A DNA stretch of 64,000 bases from positions 1-64,000 of the forward strand of contig JALSJQ010000040.1 of NCBI GenBank assembly GCA_026989275.1, in the 5' to 3' direction. The DNA is from Albidovulum sp. (GTDB lineage: Bacteria > Pseudomonadota > Alphaproteobacteria > Rhodobacterales > Rhodobacteraceae). The stretch's first letter is position 1, and the number at the start of each line of letters is the position of its first letter. Made by a program: the position numbers and the translations under genes. This document shows, piece after piece, positions 46,787-58,158 of the stretch. Below the pieces are notes generated by a model, which worked only from the letters and a program-made list of their open reading frames with translations, searched no databases and had not been told where the DNA came from.

Positions 46787-47691
46787 CCCAGTTCGATTAG
46801 CACGGCCCCGGTCGCGATCATAGCCATGAAGAGGAGTCGCCGGCCTTCCACTTCTTCCTTGAGCAGGAGCCAGCCGATGAGGGCGGCGAAAAGGGCCGAG
46901 GTTTCCCGCAGCGCCGCCGCCTCGCCCACCTTGTCGAGCCGGGTTGCCAGCATGATGGCTCCGAAGGAGACGAAGGCCACCAGCCCGCCGACGATCCCCC
47001 GCAGCACCAGAGGGGCCATGTCATCCGGCAAGGGGTGCCGGTGGCGGCGCAGGATGACGAGGGCGGGCAGGAACATGCTGTCCACGACGAAGAACCAGGC
47101 GAGGAAGGTCATCGGGTCGGGCAGGGTGCGGATGCCCCAGGCGTCATAGGTGGTATAACCGGCGATGGTCAGCCCGGTGAGAAGCGCCAGAAGCACGGCC
47201 CTGAGCGGCGGCTTCCCCGAAGGGGCGATGCTCCGCAGGTTGACGAGGGAGAGAAGGAAGATCCCGCCCGAGAGCAGCAGCACGCCGAGCCATTGCCGCG
47301 GCCCGTAACGCTCGACGAAGACCAGCGAGGCCACGAACATGGTGACGAGCGGGCTCGTCCCCCGCATGATCGGATAGACGAAGGTGAAGGCGCCGGCGCT
47401 GTAGGCGCTGGCCTGGGCGAGCTTGTAGGCGGCATGGACGATGAAGACGCCGAGGAATATCCACCACTCGCCGCCCCTCGGCCAGGGTACGAGGAATAGC
47501 GCCACCGGCAGCGCCATCAGCCCGTAGGAAAGGTCGATCGCGGCGCGCGAGATCCACGGATCGTGCCGCCCCTTCTGCAGGGCGCCGAAAAGCGCATGGA
47601 GAAACGCGGCCGAGAGCGCAAGGAGGAGCGCCGCGCGCGCCCCGGCCGGGGTGCCCTCGAAGGAGAGGATCCATTGGCTGATGTGCTCCAT
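46783..47691 (-). CDS. EamA/DMT-family transporter
   Basis: A 302-residue protein with ten predicted membrane segments in two EamA halves (about 20-145 and 165-300). AGAFTFVYPIMRGTSPLVTMF and AAALRETSALFAALIGWLLLKEE are the usual end-of-repeat motifs. Substrate unknown. It overlaps yciB by four bases and is therefore likely coexpressed with it. Confidence 0.88.
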   Translation of the reverse strand: MEHISQWILSFEGTPAGARAALLLALSAAFLHALFGALQKGRHDPWISRAAIDLSYGLMALPVALFLVPWPRGGEWWIFLGVFIVHAAYKLAQASAYSAGAFTFVYPIMRGTSPLVTMFVASLVFVERYGPRQWLGVLLLSGGIFLLSLVNLRSIAPSGKPPLRAVLLALLTGLTIAGYTTYDAWGIRTLPDPMTFLAWFFVVDSMFLPALVILRRHRHPLPDDMAPLVLRGIVGGLVAFVSFGAIMLATRLDKVGEAAALRETSALFAALIGWLLLKEEVEGRRLLFMAMIATGAVLIELG

Positions 47692-47738
47692 GCGCTCCCG
47701 CTGCCCCTCGATCGCGGCCGAGGCCGCCCGTCCCGGTC

Positions 47739-48809
47739 TCAGCCCGTGCCGGCTCCGTTCTGGTTCCCGACGAGGGCATCGGCGAATTCGCGCGGATCGA
47801 AGGGCTGGAGATCGTCGATCCCCTCACCGACGCCGATGGCGTGGATCGGCAGGCCGAAACGGTCGGCCAGGGCGACGAGAACGCCGCCGCGGGCGGTGCC
47901 GTCGAGCTTGGTCATCACCAGCCCCGAGACATCGGCGATCCTGCGGAAGATCTCCACCTGCGAGAGGGCGTTCTGGCCGGTGGTGGCGTCGAGCACGAGG
48001 AGGGTGTCGTGGGGCGCTTCCGGGTCGATCTTTCGCAGGACACGGACGATCTTCTCGAGCTCGGCCATGAGGTCGGCCCGGTTCTGCAGGCGGCCGGCCG
48101 TGTCGATCAGGAGCACATCGGCCCCCTCCGCCCTGGCGCGCATGAAGGCGTCATGGGCAAGGGCCGCCGGGTCGCTGCCCTCGGCGGCGGTGAAGACCGG
48201 CACGCCGGCCCGCTCCCCCCAGATTTGGAGCTGTTCGACGGCGGCGGCGCGGAAGGTGTCGCCGGCCGCGATCGTCACCGCCTTGCCGGCTGCGCGCAGC
48301 TGGGCGGCGAGCTTGCCGATGGTGGTGGTCTTGCCCGAGCCATTCACGCCGACCACCAGGATCACCTGGGGCTTCTTGCCGAGCAGTTTCAGCGGCCGGG
48401 CGACATTCTCCATGATGGCGGCGATCTCGTCGGCGAGAAGCCGGCGGATCTCGTCGGCGGTGAAACGGCGGCCCATCCGCCCCTCGGCGATGTTGGCGAC
48501 GACACGCGCTGCCGTTTCCACCCCCATGTCGGAGGTGATGAGAAGATCCTCGAGCTCCTCGAGCATCTCCTCGTCGAGGGTGCGGCGCGGCGCGCGGCCC
48601 GTGAGCCGACCGAGAATGCCGGGACCTTTCGGCGAGGCCGCCGATGTCGCCTTCGCGGGTGCCGAGGCCCGAAGGTCGTCCCCGCTCTCCGGTTCGGTCC
48701 CGGCCGGGGGTTCTGCCGTGGCGCCTTCCTCGACGATGCTGTCGATCCCGCCGCCGATCCGGGCCGCGGACCGGCCAAGCCTTTCGCGCAGTTTTCTGAA
48801 GAATGACAT
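47739..48809 (-). CDS. ftsY: Signal recognition particle receptor FtsY
   Basis: A 356-residue SRP GTPase. A short acidic/variable A region (about 15-75) precedes the N domain and the G domain with GVNGSGKTTTIGKLA (P-loop), DTFRAAAVEQL, DTAGRLQNRADLM and TKLDGTARGGVLV, and the C-terminal GVGEGIDDLQPFDPREF. It docks SRP-ribosome complexes at the membrane for cotranslational insertion. GGAGGAGAG precedes ATG 48809; the much longer open frame upstream runs into the repeat-containing gap and is not family sequence. Confidence 0.96.
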   Translation of the reverse strand: MSFFRKLRERLGRSAARIGGGIDSIVEEGATAEPPAGTEPESGDDLRASAPAKATSAASPKGPGILGRLTGRAPRRTLDEEMLEELEDLLITSDMGVETAARVVANIAEGRMGRRFTADEIRRLLADEIAAIMENVARPLKLLGKKPQVILVVGVNGSGKTTTIGKLAAQLRAAGKAVTIAAGDTFRAAAVEQLQIWGERAGVPVFTAAEGSDPAALAHDAFMRARAEGADVLLIDTAGRLQNRADLMAELEKIVRVLRKIDPEAPHDTLLVLDATTGQNALSQVEIFRRIADVSGLVMTKLDGTARGGVLVALADRFGLPIHAIGVGEGIDDLQPFDPREFADALVGNQNGAGTG

Positions 48810-49530
48810 GGGTGCTCTCCTCCTCCCTTCCCTAATCGAGGCGGTGGCAAGATGGAAGCCGCGGCAGGAGATGGCGGGCTTGCCGGTTGCGGATGGCCGG
48901 CAGGCGGATGAAAAGAGGGTGCGGGGGAAGGCGCGGCGGGCGGGGGCGCCTGGCGAGGTATCGCCGCGGGCATGGCCGGGGCGTCCGGCGCGTTTTGGGG
49001 CGCGAGGATGTGCGGCGGCCGCTGGCGCGTGCAGCGCTCGGCGCGCCCGTGTCGCGGACATGGTTCGATATGGTCCCGCCTGTCGGGAGCGGCGCTGACG
49101 ACGAGGGGCGGGAATGCAAGAGCGGACGTGCTTCGGGAAAGCGCAACCGGGGACGTTCCGTCGCCTCGGAAACGTAAAGACACCGGGCCACCATGAGTGC
49201 GACGAGAGGACCACACGTTCGTCCCCGTTCGCCGTCCTTCGAACGGGTTTCGAGGTTCTCCAGCACTGCGGCGGCAGGGACGGACCGGGGCCGGTCGAGA
49301 GCGGCCTTTCTGCGGAATCGTCGTGTCGGCGGGCGGAGCGGCGAAGGGGTGCGGTCGCGAATCGTGCCGCCCCGTTCCGGGCAGGGCGATCGGTTGCGCT
49401 GAAGGCCTGTTCGGGGAGTGTGCCGGCCGTGGCCGAACGCGGCGCCGCTTCGTGCGCGGGGTGCGCTGGCTCGAGGTCGCTCTGTTCGCCGCTCCCGAGG
49501 TGTCGTCGTCTCGTGCGCGGCCCGCGCCCC
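48810..49530. other. Intergenic region upstream of ftsY holding repeat copy A
   Basis: About 720 bases without a supported gene, between the ftsY start and the yggS stop. It holds one copy of the roughly 200-base repeat (49108-49305). Open frames through it on both strands lack ribosome sites, and the same translations recur in copy B, as expected for repeated noncoding DNA. Confidence 0.5.
49108..49305. repeat. Direct repeat copy A (about 200 bp)
   Basis: This 198-base segment starts GCGGGAATGCAAGAGCGG and is repeated in the same orientation at 50243-50447. By hand, about 18 mismatches and one gap occur over the first 175 or so aligned bases. It contains the hairpin CCCGTTCG / CGAACGGG (about 49223-49246) and a second near-palindrome ACGTTCCG / CGGAAACGT (about 49153-49174). 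It lies about 300 bases upstream of ftsY. Confidence 0.8.
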
Positions 49531-50208
49531 TCATCGCGGTGTCTGGGCTGCTCCCTCCTGCGATCCGCGCGGACCGAAGAGCGCCGATCCGATGCGGACA
49601 TGCGTTGCGCCGAAACGGATGGCGGTCTCGAAATCCCGGCTCATTCCCATCGAGAGCCCCTCGAGGCCGTTGCGCTCGGCGATCTTGCGCAGAAGGGCGA
49701 AATGCAGCGCCGGTTCTTCCTCGACCGGCGGGATGCACATGAGGCCGGCAAGCGGCAGGTCCAGGGCGCGGACTTCGGCGATGAAGGCATCGGCTTCCTC
49801 CGGGGCGACCCCGGCCTTTTGCGGCTCCTTGCCGGTATTGACCTGAATGAAGACGGCAGGAGAGGTGCCGCGTTCCTGGGCGAGCGCGGCCAGCTTTCGC
49901 GCGAGTTTCGGGCGATCGAGGGAGTGGATGGCGGAGAAGAGCGCCACGGCCTGGCGCGCCTTGTTGGTCTGCAGCGGGCCGACGAGATGCAGCTCGACAT
50001 CGGGATATTCCTCCCTGAGCGGCGTCCAGCGGGTGGCGGCCTCCTGGACGCGGTTCTCGCCGAAGAGGCGGTGCCCGGCCGCGAGCACGGCGCGCACCCG
50101 CTCTTCGGGCTGCTGCTTGGATACGGCGACGAGCCGCACCGTGCCTTCGGCCCGGCCCGCGGCCCGTTCGGCGGCATGAATGCGCTCGATGATGTCGCGA
50201 TAGTTCAT
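49531..50208 (-). CDS. YggS-family pyridoxal phosphate homeostasis protein
   Basis: A 225-residue PLP-binding protein with an alanine-racemase-like TIM barrel. The PLP lysine is Lys31 in LVAVSKQQPEE; HRLFGENRVQEA, HLVGPLQTNKARQAV, QVNTGKEPQKAG and SMGMSRDFETAIRFGATHVRIGSALFG are the family blocks. It has no known enzyme activity and buffers PLP and amino acid balance. The longer open frame upstream is continuous but passes through the repeat copy B and has no family similarity, so ATG 50208 (AGAGGG upstream) is used. The gene is bracketed by the direct repeats. Confidence 0.94.
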   Translation of the reverse strand: MNYRDIIERIHAAERAAGRAEGTVRLVAVSKQQPEERVRAVLAAGHRLFGENRVQEAATRWTPLREEYPDVELHLVGPLQTNKARQAVALFSAIHSLDRPKLARKLAALAQERGTSPAVFIQVNTGKEPQKAGVAPEEADAFIAEVRALDLPLAGLMCIPPVEEEPALHFALLRKIAERNGLEGLSMGMSRDFETAIRFGATHVRIGSALFGPRGSQEGAAQTPR

Positions 50209-50757
50209 GGCATCCCTCTGTCCTTTCTCTGGCGGCCGGGGCGCGGGAATGCAAGAGCGGACGTGCTCCGGGAAAGCGCAACCGGGGGCGTTCCGTCGCT
50301 TCGGAAACGTAAAGACACCAGGCCACCATGAACGCAACGAGAGCACCGGAGGTTCTTCCCCGTTCACCCTCCTTCGAACGGGTTTCGAGGTCTTCAGCAC
50401 TGCGGCGACAAGGACGGACCGGACGAACCGGGGCCGGTCGATGGCGGCCCGAGCCGTGCGTTTCGTGACGGCCCGGAGGGGCGTGCGGCGTTCGCCCCAT
50501 GCCGGCAGACGCCCCTTCGCTCCGCATGTCCGGAATGCGCGATGGCGGCTGCCGCTGGGGATGGTGTTCCGGCGGCAGAGGTGCCGGCAGGCCGGTTCCG
50601 GGGGGCGGGCGGCTGAATGCGGCCGGCCGGAAACGACCCGGGAAGGTGGCGACGGGGCGGACCGCATGGGGGCAGGCGGCGTCGGTCCCGCAGCGGATGC
50701 GTTGCACGACATGCCTCCACTACCGAATCGCCGTGGAGGCGCTGGTGCGGCGGAGCA
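50209..50757. other. Intergenic region upstream of yggS holding repeat copy B
   Basis: About 550 bases without a supported gene, from the yggS start to the end of the first porin gene. Repeat copy B occupies 50243-50447. The remainder is GC-rich, with no clear terminator for the porin transcript. Confidence 0.45.
50243..50447. repeat. Direct repeat copy B (about 200 bp)
   Basis: Second copy of the repeat at 49108-49305, same orientation, 1135 bases away, beginning 35 bases upstream of the yggS start codon. It keeps the CCCGTTC / GAACGGG hairpin and has an additional 8-9 bases (GACGAACC region) near its end. Together with copy A it encloses exactly yggS. Confidence 0.8.
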
Positions 50758-51621
50758 TCAGAAGCGGAACTTGATGCCGATATCGGCCATGATGTTGCCG
50801 GCGGCCGATTCGATGCCGGCCTTGAGCATGGCGCCGCCGCCGAGCTTCTTCTTCCACGAGATGCCGACGGAATGGGCACCACCCAGCATCGACGCATAGG
50901 CGTAGAGCTCTTCGCCCTTGCGGTATTTCCAGGCAATGTTGGCGACGACGTTGGTGAAGTTGCCGTAGCGGCCGATGTCGAGCCCCCAGGCCCATTCGCC
51001 CTTCTTCCAGTCGATGATGAGCGTGGCGCCGCCATTGGTGCCGCTGCCGAAATCATAGCCGAAGCCGATGCTCCAGGGCTTGCCGCTCCGGCGCAGGGCG
51101 ATTTCGAGATCGTTGCCGTTGCCGCCCGAGATCGACATCTTCGTCTTGCGGCCGAGCGGCAGGTCGAGGCGGATGAGGTTGGGGCCGGCGCCGGTCGAGG
51201 AGGAAGTCGTCATGGTCGGCTGCCAGCCGGCCGGCTGGAGGTTGGTGACGAGATCGGCGCAGGAGGCGCCGCGATAACCCACTGAACAACCCCAGATCGC
51301 GGCGCGCGCGGCGATTGCTCCCGAGGTGTTGCCGAGGGTGAGTCTGACCTTGTCCTTCTCGATCCACACGGCCGCCCCCGAGAAGATGCCGGTCGCCTGC
51401 CCGTCGATGCTCACGCGGGTGAAGGCGCCGAAGGCGAGGCCGCCCTCGGTCCTGCCCTTGAGGTGGAAGTCGATGCGGGTGCGGTATTCCTGCGTGACGG
51501 CGCCGTTGCGGTAGTTGAGGCCGAAGCGGGCCGTGCCCTTGAGGCGGATCTCGGCCGCGGCCGGCAGGGCGGAAAGCAGCGCCGGCAGGAAGATGGCAAA
51601 TGCGAGGACGACTCGTTTCAT
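50758..51621 (-). CDS. Porin-like outer-membrane protein
   Basis: A 287-residue protein with a signal peptide (MKRVVLAFAIFLPALLSALPAAA, cleavage about 23), many alternating beta-strands (RLKGTARFGLNYR, YRTRIDFHLKGRTEGGLAFGAFTRVSI) and a C-terminal Phe (KFRF), the outer-membrane insertion signal. It is paralogous to the adjacent porin: both share an xGTARxGI/L opening, the GGLxFGAFTRV strand and an SGGNGND motif. It contains two cysteines (CSVGYRGASC), absent from the paralog. Probable small general porin. Confidence 0.85.
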   Translation of the reverse strand: MKRVVLAFAIFLPALLSALPAAAEIRLKGTARFGLNYRNGAVTQEYRTRIDFHLKGRTEGGLAFGAFTRVSIDGQATGIFSGAAVWIEKDKVRLTLGNTSGAIAARAAIWGCSVGYRGASCADLVTNLQPAGWQPTMTTSSSTGAGPNLIRLDLPLGRKTKMSISGGNGNDLEIALRRSGKPWSIGFGYDFGSGTNGGATLIIDWKKGEWAWGLDIGRYGNFTNVVANIAWKYRKGEELYAYASMLGGAHSVGISWKKKLGGGAMLKAGIESAAGNIMADIGIKFRF

Positions 51622-51726
51622 GCCGCCAGCATGGGCGGCAGGGGTGAAGGGCGGGTTAACCGGCGGGGGGATCGGTCAAATTGTCGGCATTTTCCCGCGG
51701 GCGGGCCGGGCGATGCGGCAAAGGAA

Positions 51727-51750
51727 AAGGGCGGGCCGAAGCCCGCCCTT
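51727..51750 (-). terminator. Rho-independent terminator after the second porin
   Basis: AAGGGCGGGC-CGAA-GCCCGCCCTT forms a 10-base stem with a tetraloop. On the minus strand it ends in TTTTCCTTT. It lies 22 bases beyond the porin stop at 51772, so the two porin genes have separate transcripts. Confidence 0.8.
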
Positions 51751-51771
51751 CCCGATTCGGCCGTTGCCGGA

Positions 51772-52629
51772 TCAGAACTTCATGCCGATGCCGGCATCCC
51801 AGCGGGTGGTGCCGCCGAGGCTGGCGACACCAACCTTGACGGTCGCGCCGCCGCCGAGGCTGTAGTTGTAGCCGATGCCGTAGTTCGACGCACCGCCGAC
51901 GCTGGCCGCATAGGCGAGCAGCGAGCCGCCGCCGATGCCGTATTTGAGGCCGATGGCCCAGTTGGTGGTTGCCGCCCCGGCATTCGGGGTGATGTTCCCG
52001 GCAGCGACGGTGATGTTTGCGCCGGCAAGATCGAAACCGGCGGTCACGACGGTGCCACCGCCGCCGGTGCCATTGCCGCCCGAATCGTAGCCGATGCCGA
52101 GGTTGACGTTGCCGAGGCTGAACCCGACACCGATCTCGGTGTCATTGCCGTTGCCGCCCGAGACCGAGGCCTTGATGTTGCCCATCGACATGTCGAGGCG
52201 GACGACGTTGGCGCCGGCGGCGGTCGAAGTGAAGGTGGTCTGGGTGAAGCCGGTGACCATGTTGCCGAAGCCGAGGCCGGTGAGGCCGACCGAGGGCACC
52301 GACCACACGCCGCTGGCGGCGTTAACGGCGCCGTCGGCGTTGCCGACGGTCAGGGTGAAGGTGCCGTTCGAGACGAACACCCGCGAACCGGAGAAGTTCG
52401 GGCCGGTGGCGGCGTTGTTGATGTTCACGCGGGTGAAGGCACCGAAGGTCAGCCCGCCGTCGGTCTCGCCCGAGAGCGAGAAGTTGATGCGGGTCCGGTA
52501 GGTGGTGGCCGCAGCACCGGTGCCGACCTGGAGGATACCCATGCGGGCGGTGCCGGAGACGGACACTTCGGCGGCCGCGGCACCGGCGACCAGCGCCAGA
52601 GCGGACGTCGCGAGAAGAACCTTTTTCAT
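51772..52629 (-). CDS. Porin
   Basis: A 285-residue outer-membrane porin. The signal peptide is MKKVLLATSALALVAGAAAA (cleavage about 20-21), the mature part is rich in Gly, Ser, Thr and alternating strands (EVSVSGTARMGILQ, YRTRINFSLSGETDGGLTFGAFTRV) and it ends in GIGMKF with the terminal Phe. ATG 52629 has GAGGGA about seven bases upstream, better than ATG 52635. It has no cysteines. It ends in a strong terminator and lies upstream of its cysteine-containing paralog. Confidence 0.9.
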   Translation of the reverse strand: MKKVLLATSALALVAGAAAAEVSVSGTARMGILQVGTGAAATTYRTRINFSLSGETDGGLTFGAFTRVNINNAATGPNFSGSRVFVSNGTFTLTVGNADGAVNAASGVWSVPSVGLTGLGFGNMVTGFTQTTFTSTAAGANVVRLDMSMGNIKASVSGGNGNDTEIGVGFSLGNVNLGIGYDSGGNGTGGGGTVVTAGFDLAGANITVAAGNITPNAGAATTNWAIGLKYGIGGGSLLAYAASVGGASNYGIGYNYSLGGGATVKVGVASLGGTTRWDAGIGMKF

Positions 52630-52969
52630 TTTCATTCCCTCGTTGTTGGTGTGAGTCGTGAAACTCGTCATGCTCACGCGAGGCGACAGGCCACCCCGCA
52701 CGCACATTCCATTTCGCCGCTCGCAGGCGGGAGGTCAAGAAATCGCGCCGGGCTCCCCGACGATGGAACGGGGGGTGATGCAAAACTGCCACAGGCGGCG
52801 GCGGGCAGGGCGGAGCGGCCGGGCGAGGCCGCCGCCGGGCGGCCCTTTCCGTGCGCTCTTCGGCCTTGTTGCAGCGGGGCGGAGGCTGTAACAGTCTGGG
52901 CAGGAAGGGACCGTGCGGCCGAGCCGGAGGGACCGGCCGGCAGGATCGGCGCAGGCTGAGGAGCGGATG
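52630..52969. other. Divergent region between porin and DUF3576 gene
   Basis: A 340-base gap that should contain the porin promoter. On the minus strand TTGACC (52738-52733) could be a -35 box, about 104 bases before the porin start; the -10 at 17 bases (GAAATG) is weak. The plus-strand promoter for the lipoprotein gene is not recognisable. No gene is seen. Confidence 0.35.
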
Positions 52970-53560
52970 ATGGCTGGAGCGGCGGAAAACGGCGGAGCGG
53001 TGGCCGGAAAGGCCGGGCGGCGCGGCATCGGCCGGGGGGCGGTGCTTCTTCTCGCGGGGGCGGCGCTCGTGCTTTCGGCCTGCGGCACCAGCGGGCTTTT
53101 CGGGCGCCGGGACAGGGCCGACGGCACGGTGGCGGGCGTGCCCGCGGACGCGGCCCGGGCGACGGCGCCGAAGGTCGATCCGCGCACCGCGCGCGAGAAG
53201 GTCGAGGACGGCGGCGGCGGCAGGCTGTGGGATCTCTTCCGCGGCGGCGACAACCCCAACACCACCGTCAAGGTCAACCGTTATCTGTGGCAGGCCGCGC
53301 TCGACACGCTGGGCTTCCTGCCCGTCGAGGCGGCCGACCCCTTCACCGGGGTGATCGTCTTCGGCTGGGGGCGGCCCGGGGGCGGCGGCAGGGCCTATCG
53401 CGTCACCGTCCACGTCGAGGATGCCGCGCTCGATGCGCGGGCGCTCAAGGTCGCGGTGCTGACCCGCTCGGGGCCGGCCGACAGGGACACGGTCCGCGCC
53501 ATCGAGGACGCGATTCTCTCCCGTGCCCGCCAGCTCAGGATCCGCGACAGGAAGCTCTGA
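52970..53560 (+). CDS. DUF3576 lipoprotein
   Basis: A 196-residue lipoprotein: the lipobox LVLSAC follows a hydrophobic stretch, then a charged linker and the DUF3576 domain with VNRYLWQAALDTLGFLPVEAADPFTGVIVF (about 100-130) and VTVHVEDAALDARALKVAVL. The family is alphaproteobacterial and of unknown function. GAGGAG precedes tandem ATGs at 52967 and 52970; the second has the better spacing. It precedes leuS, an order I associate with alphaproteobacteria and LPS assembly genes. Confidence 0.85.
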   Translation: MAGAAENGGAVAGKAGRRGIGRGAVLLLAGAALVLSACGTSGLFGRRDRADGTVAGVPADAARATAPKVDPRTAREKVEDGGGGRLWDLFRGGDNPNTTVKVNRYLWQAALDTLGFLPVEAADPFTGVIVFGWGRPGGGGRAYRVTVHVEDAALDARALKVAVLTRSGPADRDTVRAIEDAILSRARQLRIRDRKL

Positions 53561-53755
53561 ACGGGGGGCAAGGAGGGCCGGCGCCGCTTCCCGGATGTCT
53601 CTCCGCCGTCTTCCCGATGTCTTTCGGAAGGCCGATGTCTTTCGCAGGGGCGCGCCCGTCGCCCCCCGATCCGGCGTTGCGGCGGCGGGGGCTCTGGACA
53701 AGCGGCGCCCCAGTCGGCAGACAGGCGCCAGGAAGATCGAGCCCGGAGCGAGCCC

Positions 53756-56327
<2,572 letters not shown>

Positions 56328-56341
<14 letters not shown>

Positions 56342-56891
56342 ACGGGAAAGGAGCGGCGGATCGCCGGTCGCTTCGGGTGACCGGCGGCGCGTCCTTGCCC
56401 TGTTCCTCGTCGGAAGCGGAGCGTTGCTCTCGGCCTGCGCGCTTGCCCCGGCCCTCGGCCCCGGCAGCGGCGCTGCCGCGCTTCGCGGGCGCGTGGCGAT
56501 CCGCACCGAAGCGAAGGAGGCGTTGGGCTTCGCGCTCGTCGAGGCATTGGAAGACACCTTCGGCGTGGCCGAGGGGAACAGCCCCTTCGTGCTCGAGGTG
56601 GCCGTGCAGGCGGCCGAGACAGCGGCCGGCCGGTTGCCCGATCGCGGTCCGACGCGCCGACGCATCGTCGGCCGTGCCCGCTGGCGGTTGATGCGGCGGG
56701 ACAAGGAGCGGCCGCTGGCTTCGGGCGAGGTGGCGAGCTTCACCGCCTATGACGTCGCCGGCACCCCGCTTGCCGAACGGACGGCGCGGCGTGACGCGCG
56801 CGTCCGCCTCGGGCGTGATCTGGGGCGGCGGGTGGTCGAGGCGGTGCTGCTCGCCGTTCCCGAGGCAGGGACGGGGAACGGGAGCGGATGA
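56328..56891 (+). CDS. lptE: LPS-assembly lipoprotein LptE family
   Basis: A 187-residue lipoprotein. The signal ([15 protein letters not shown], lipobox LLSAC about 33-37) follows a basic N-region, and the mature domain has the LptE-like pattern [24 protein letters not shown] and [22 protein letters not shown]. LptE plugs the LptD translocon that delivers LPS to the cell surface. Placement between leuS and holA is the classic context for lptE. The start at ATG 56328 lies within leuS; a strong AGGAG at 56346-56350 is not followed by a usable in-frame start, so the true start is not certain. It overlaps holA by four bases. Confidence 0.82.
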
Positions 56892-57916
56892 AGCTCACGG
56901 GGCGCGAGGCGCGAAGCTATCTCGAGCGGCCGGCGCCGCGCCCTGCCGTGCTGCTGCACGGTCCCGAGGCCGCGGCGACCGGCTTTGCGTGTCAGAAGCT
57001 CGTCGATCGGCTTCTCGGAGACGACCGACAGGGCGATGACATGGCGCTCGAGCGGCTGCCGGCGGCGGCGCTGCGCAAGGAGCCGGCCCTTCTCGTCGAT
57101 CAGATGCGCGCCCGCGGCTTCTTCGGGGCCGAGGGGTTGCGGATCCTGCTCGTCGAGGATGTGACGGATGCCGTCGCTCCCGCTTTCGATGCGGCCCTCG
57201 GCATGTGGGAAACGGGCGATGCCATGATCGTCGCCACCGCCGGGCAACTGCCGCCGCGCTCGAAGTTGCGCAAGCTGTTCGAGGGCCATCCCGCCGCGCT
57301 CGCCATCGGCATCTATCCCGAGCCTCCCGGCCCGCGGGAGATCGCGGACCAGCTGGCGAGAAAAGGACTCGAGGGGGTGGAAGAGGGCGCGATCCGGGCA
57401 CTCTCGGCCCTAGGGGCGACGATGGAGCCGGGAGAGTTCGCCGGGCTTCTCGAGAAGCTCGCCCTCTACAAGCTCGACGACCCCGCCCCGCTCACCGAGG
57501 CCGATGTGGCCGCGATGGCGGTGCCGCCGACCGAGGCCGAGATGGATGCCGTGCTCGATCTTGCCGCCGAGGGAAAGGTGCGGGAGCTGGCCGCCCTTCT
57601 GCCGCCGCTCGGCGCGCGCAGCGGCGCGGCGGTGGGGCTTGCCATCGCCGCGGCCCGGCACTTCCAGCGGCTTCACATGCTTGCGGCCGATCCGGCGGGG
57701 CCGGGCCGGGCGGTGCAGCGGCTGCGGCCGCCGGTCTTCGGGCCGCGTCGCGACCGGCTGGTGCGCCAGGCCGGCCGGCTCGGTCTGGCGCGGATCGAGC
57801 GGATCCTGCGCTGGATCGCCGAGGCCGATCTGGCGATTCGCGCGCCCAATCCGCCGCCCGCGGCCGCGCGGATCGAACGGCTGCTCCTGCGTATCGCCAT
57901 GCTTGCCCGGCCCTGA
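56888..57916 (+). CDS. holA: DNA polymerase III delta subunit
   Basis: A 342-residue clamp-loader subunit that opens the beta sliding clamp. The N-terminal AAA-like fold (VLLHGPEAAATGFACQKLVDRLL) without a functional P-loop, the FFGAEGLRILLVEDVTD segment and the helical C-terminal collar (EMDAVLDLAAEGKVREL; QRLRPPVFGPRRDRLVRQAGRL) match HolA. The start overlaps the lptE stop as ATGA. Downstream the sequence is interrupted by the IS5-family element after 243 bases. Confidence 0.93.
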   Translation: MKLTGREARSYLERPAPRPAVLLHGPEAAATGFACQKLVDRLLGDDRQGDDMALERLPAAALRKEPALLVDQMRARGFFGAEGLRILLVEDVTDAVAPAFDAALGMWETGDAMIVATAGQLPPRSKLRKLFEGHPAALAIGIYPEPPGPREIADQLARKGLEGVEEGAIRALSALGATMEPGEFAGLLEKLALYKLDDPAPLTEADVAAMAVPPTEAEMDAVLDLAAEGKVRELAALLPPLGARSGAAVGLAIAAARHFQRLHMLAADPAGPGRAVQRLRPPVFGPRRDRLVRQAGRLGLARIERILRWIAEADLAIRAPNPPPAAARIERLLLRIAMLARP

Positions 57917-58158
57917 AAGGCCACGGAGGGGGCAGAAGAAGGGCCGCCTGCCCGCGTCCGGAGCGAAGGTGCCGCCATGGGCAGGTGCGGCCGATCCGGT
58001 TCGTGATGAGGAAAGGAAGTGCCCGCCTCCGCCGCTCGATCGTGCCAGCGCGAATGGGCGCCGCCGCACCGGCCCGGCCCAGGGTCGCGCCGCCATTGCG
58101 CGGCTCCGGGGTGATGCCCTCCAAGCCGGTCCGTCGGCCGGAAGGCCCCTAACCGATT
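57917..58158. other. Intergenic region between holA and the IS element
   Basis: A 242-base gap. A segment at about 58074-58130 resembles part of the ftsK linker DNA (35960-36020; roughly 33 of the first 40 bases match). No gene or terminator is supported. Confidence 0.35.
58155..58158 (+). repeat. Target-site duplication, left copy (GATT)
   Basis: GATT directly precedes the left terminal repeat and is repeated directly after the right one (59462-59465), as expected for a 4-base duplication made on insertion. Confidence 0.7.

Noticed and set aside
48389-50707. Long minus-strand frame running from yggS through the repeats into ftsY
   Set aside because: It passes through both repeat copies and the N-terminus of ftsY in the wrong frame; the same odd translations appear in both repeats, as expected for noncoding repeated DNA.
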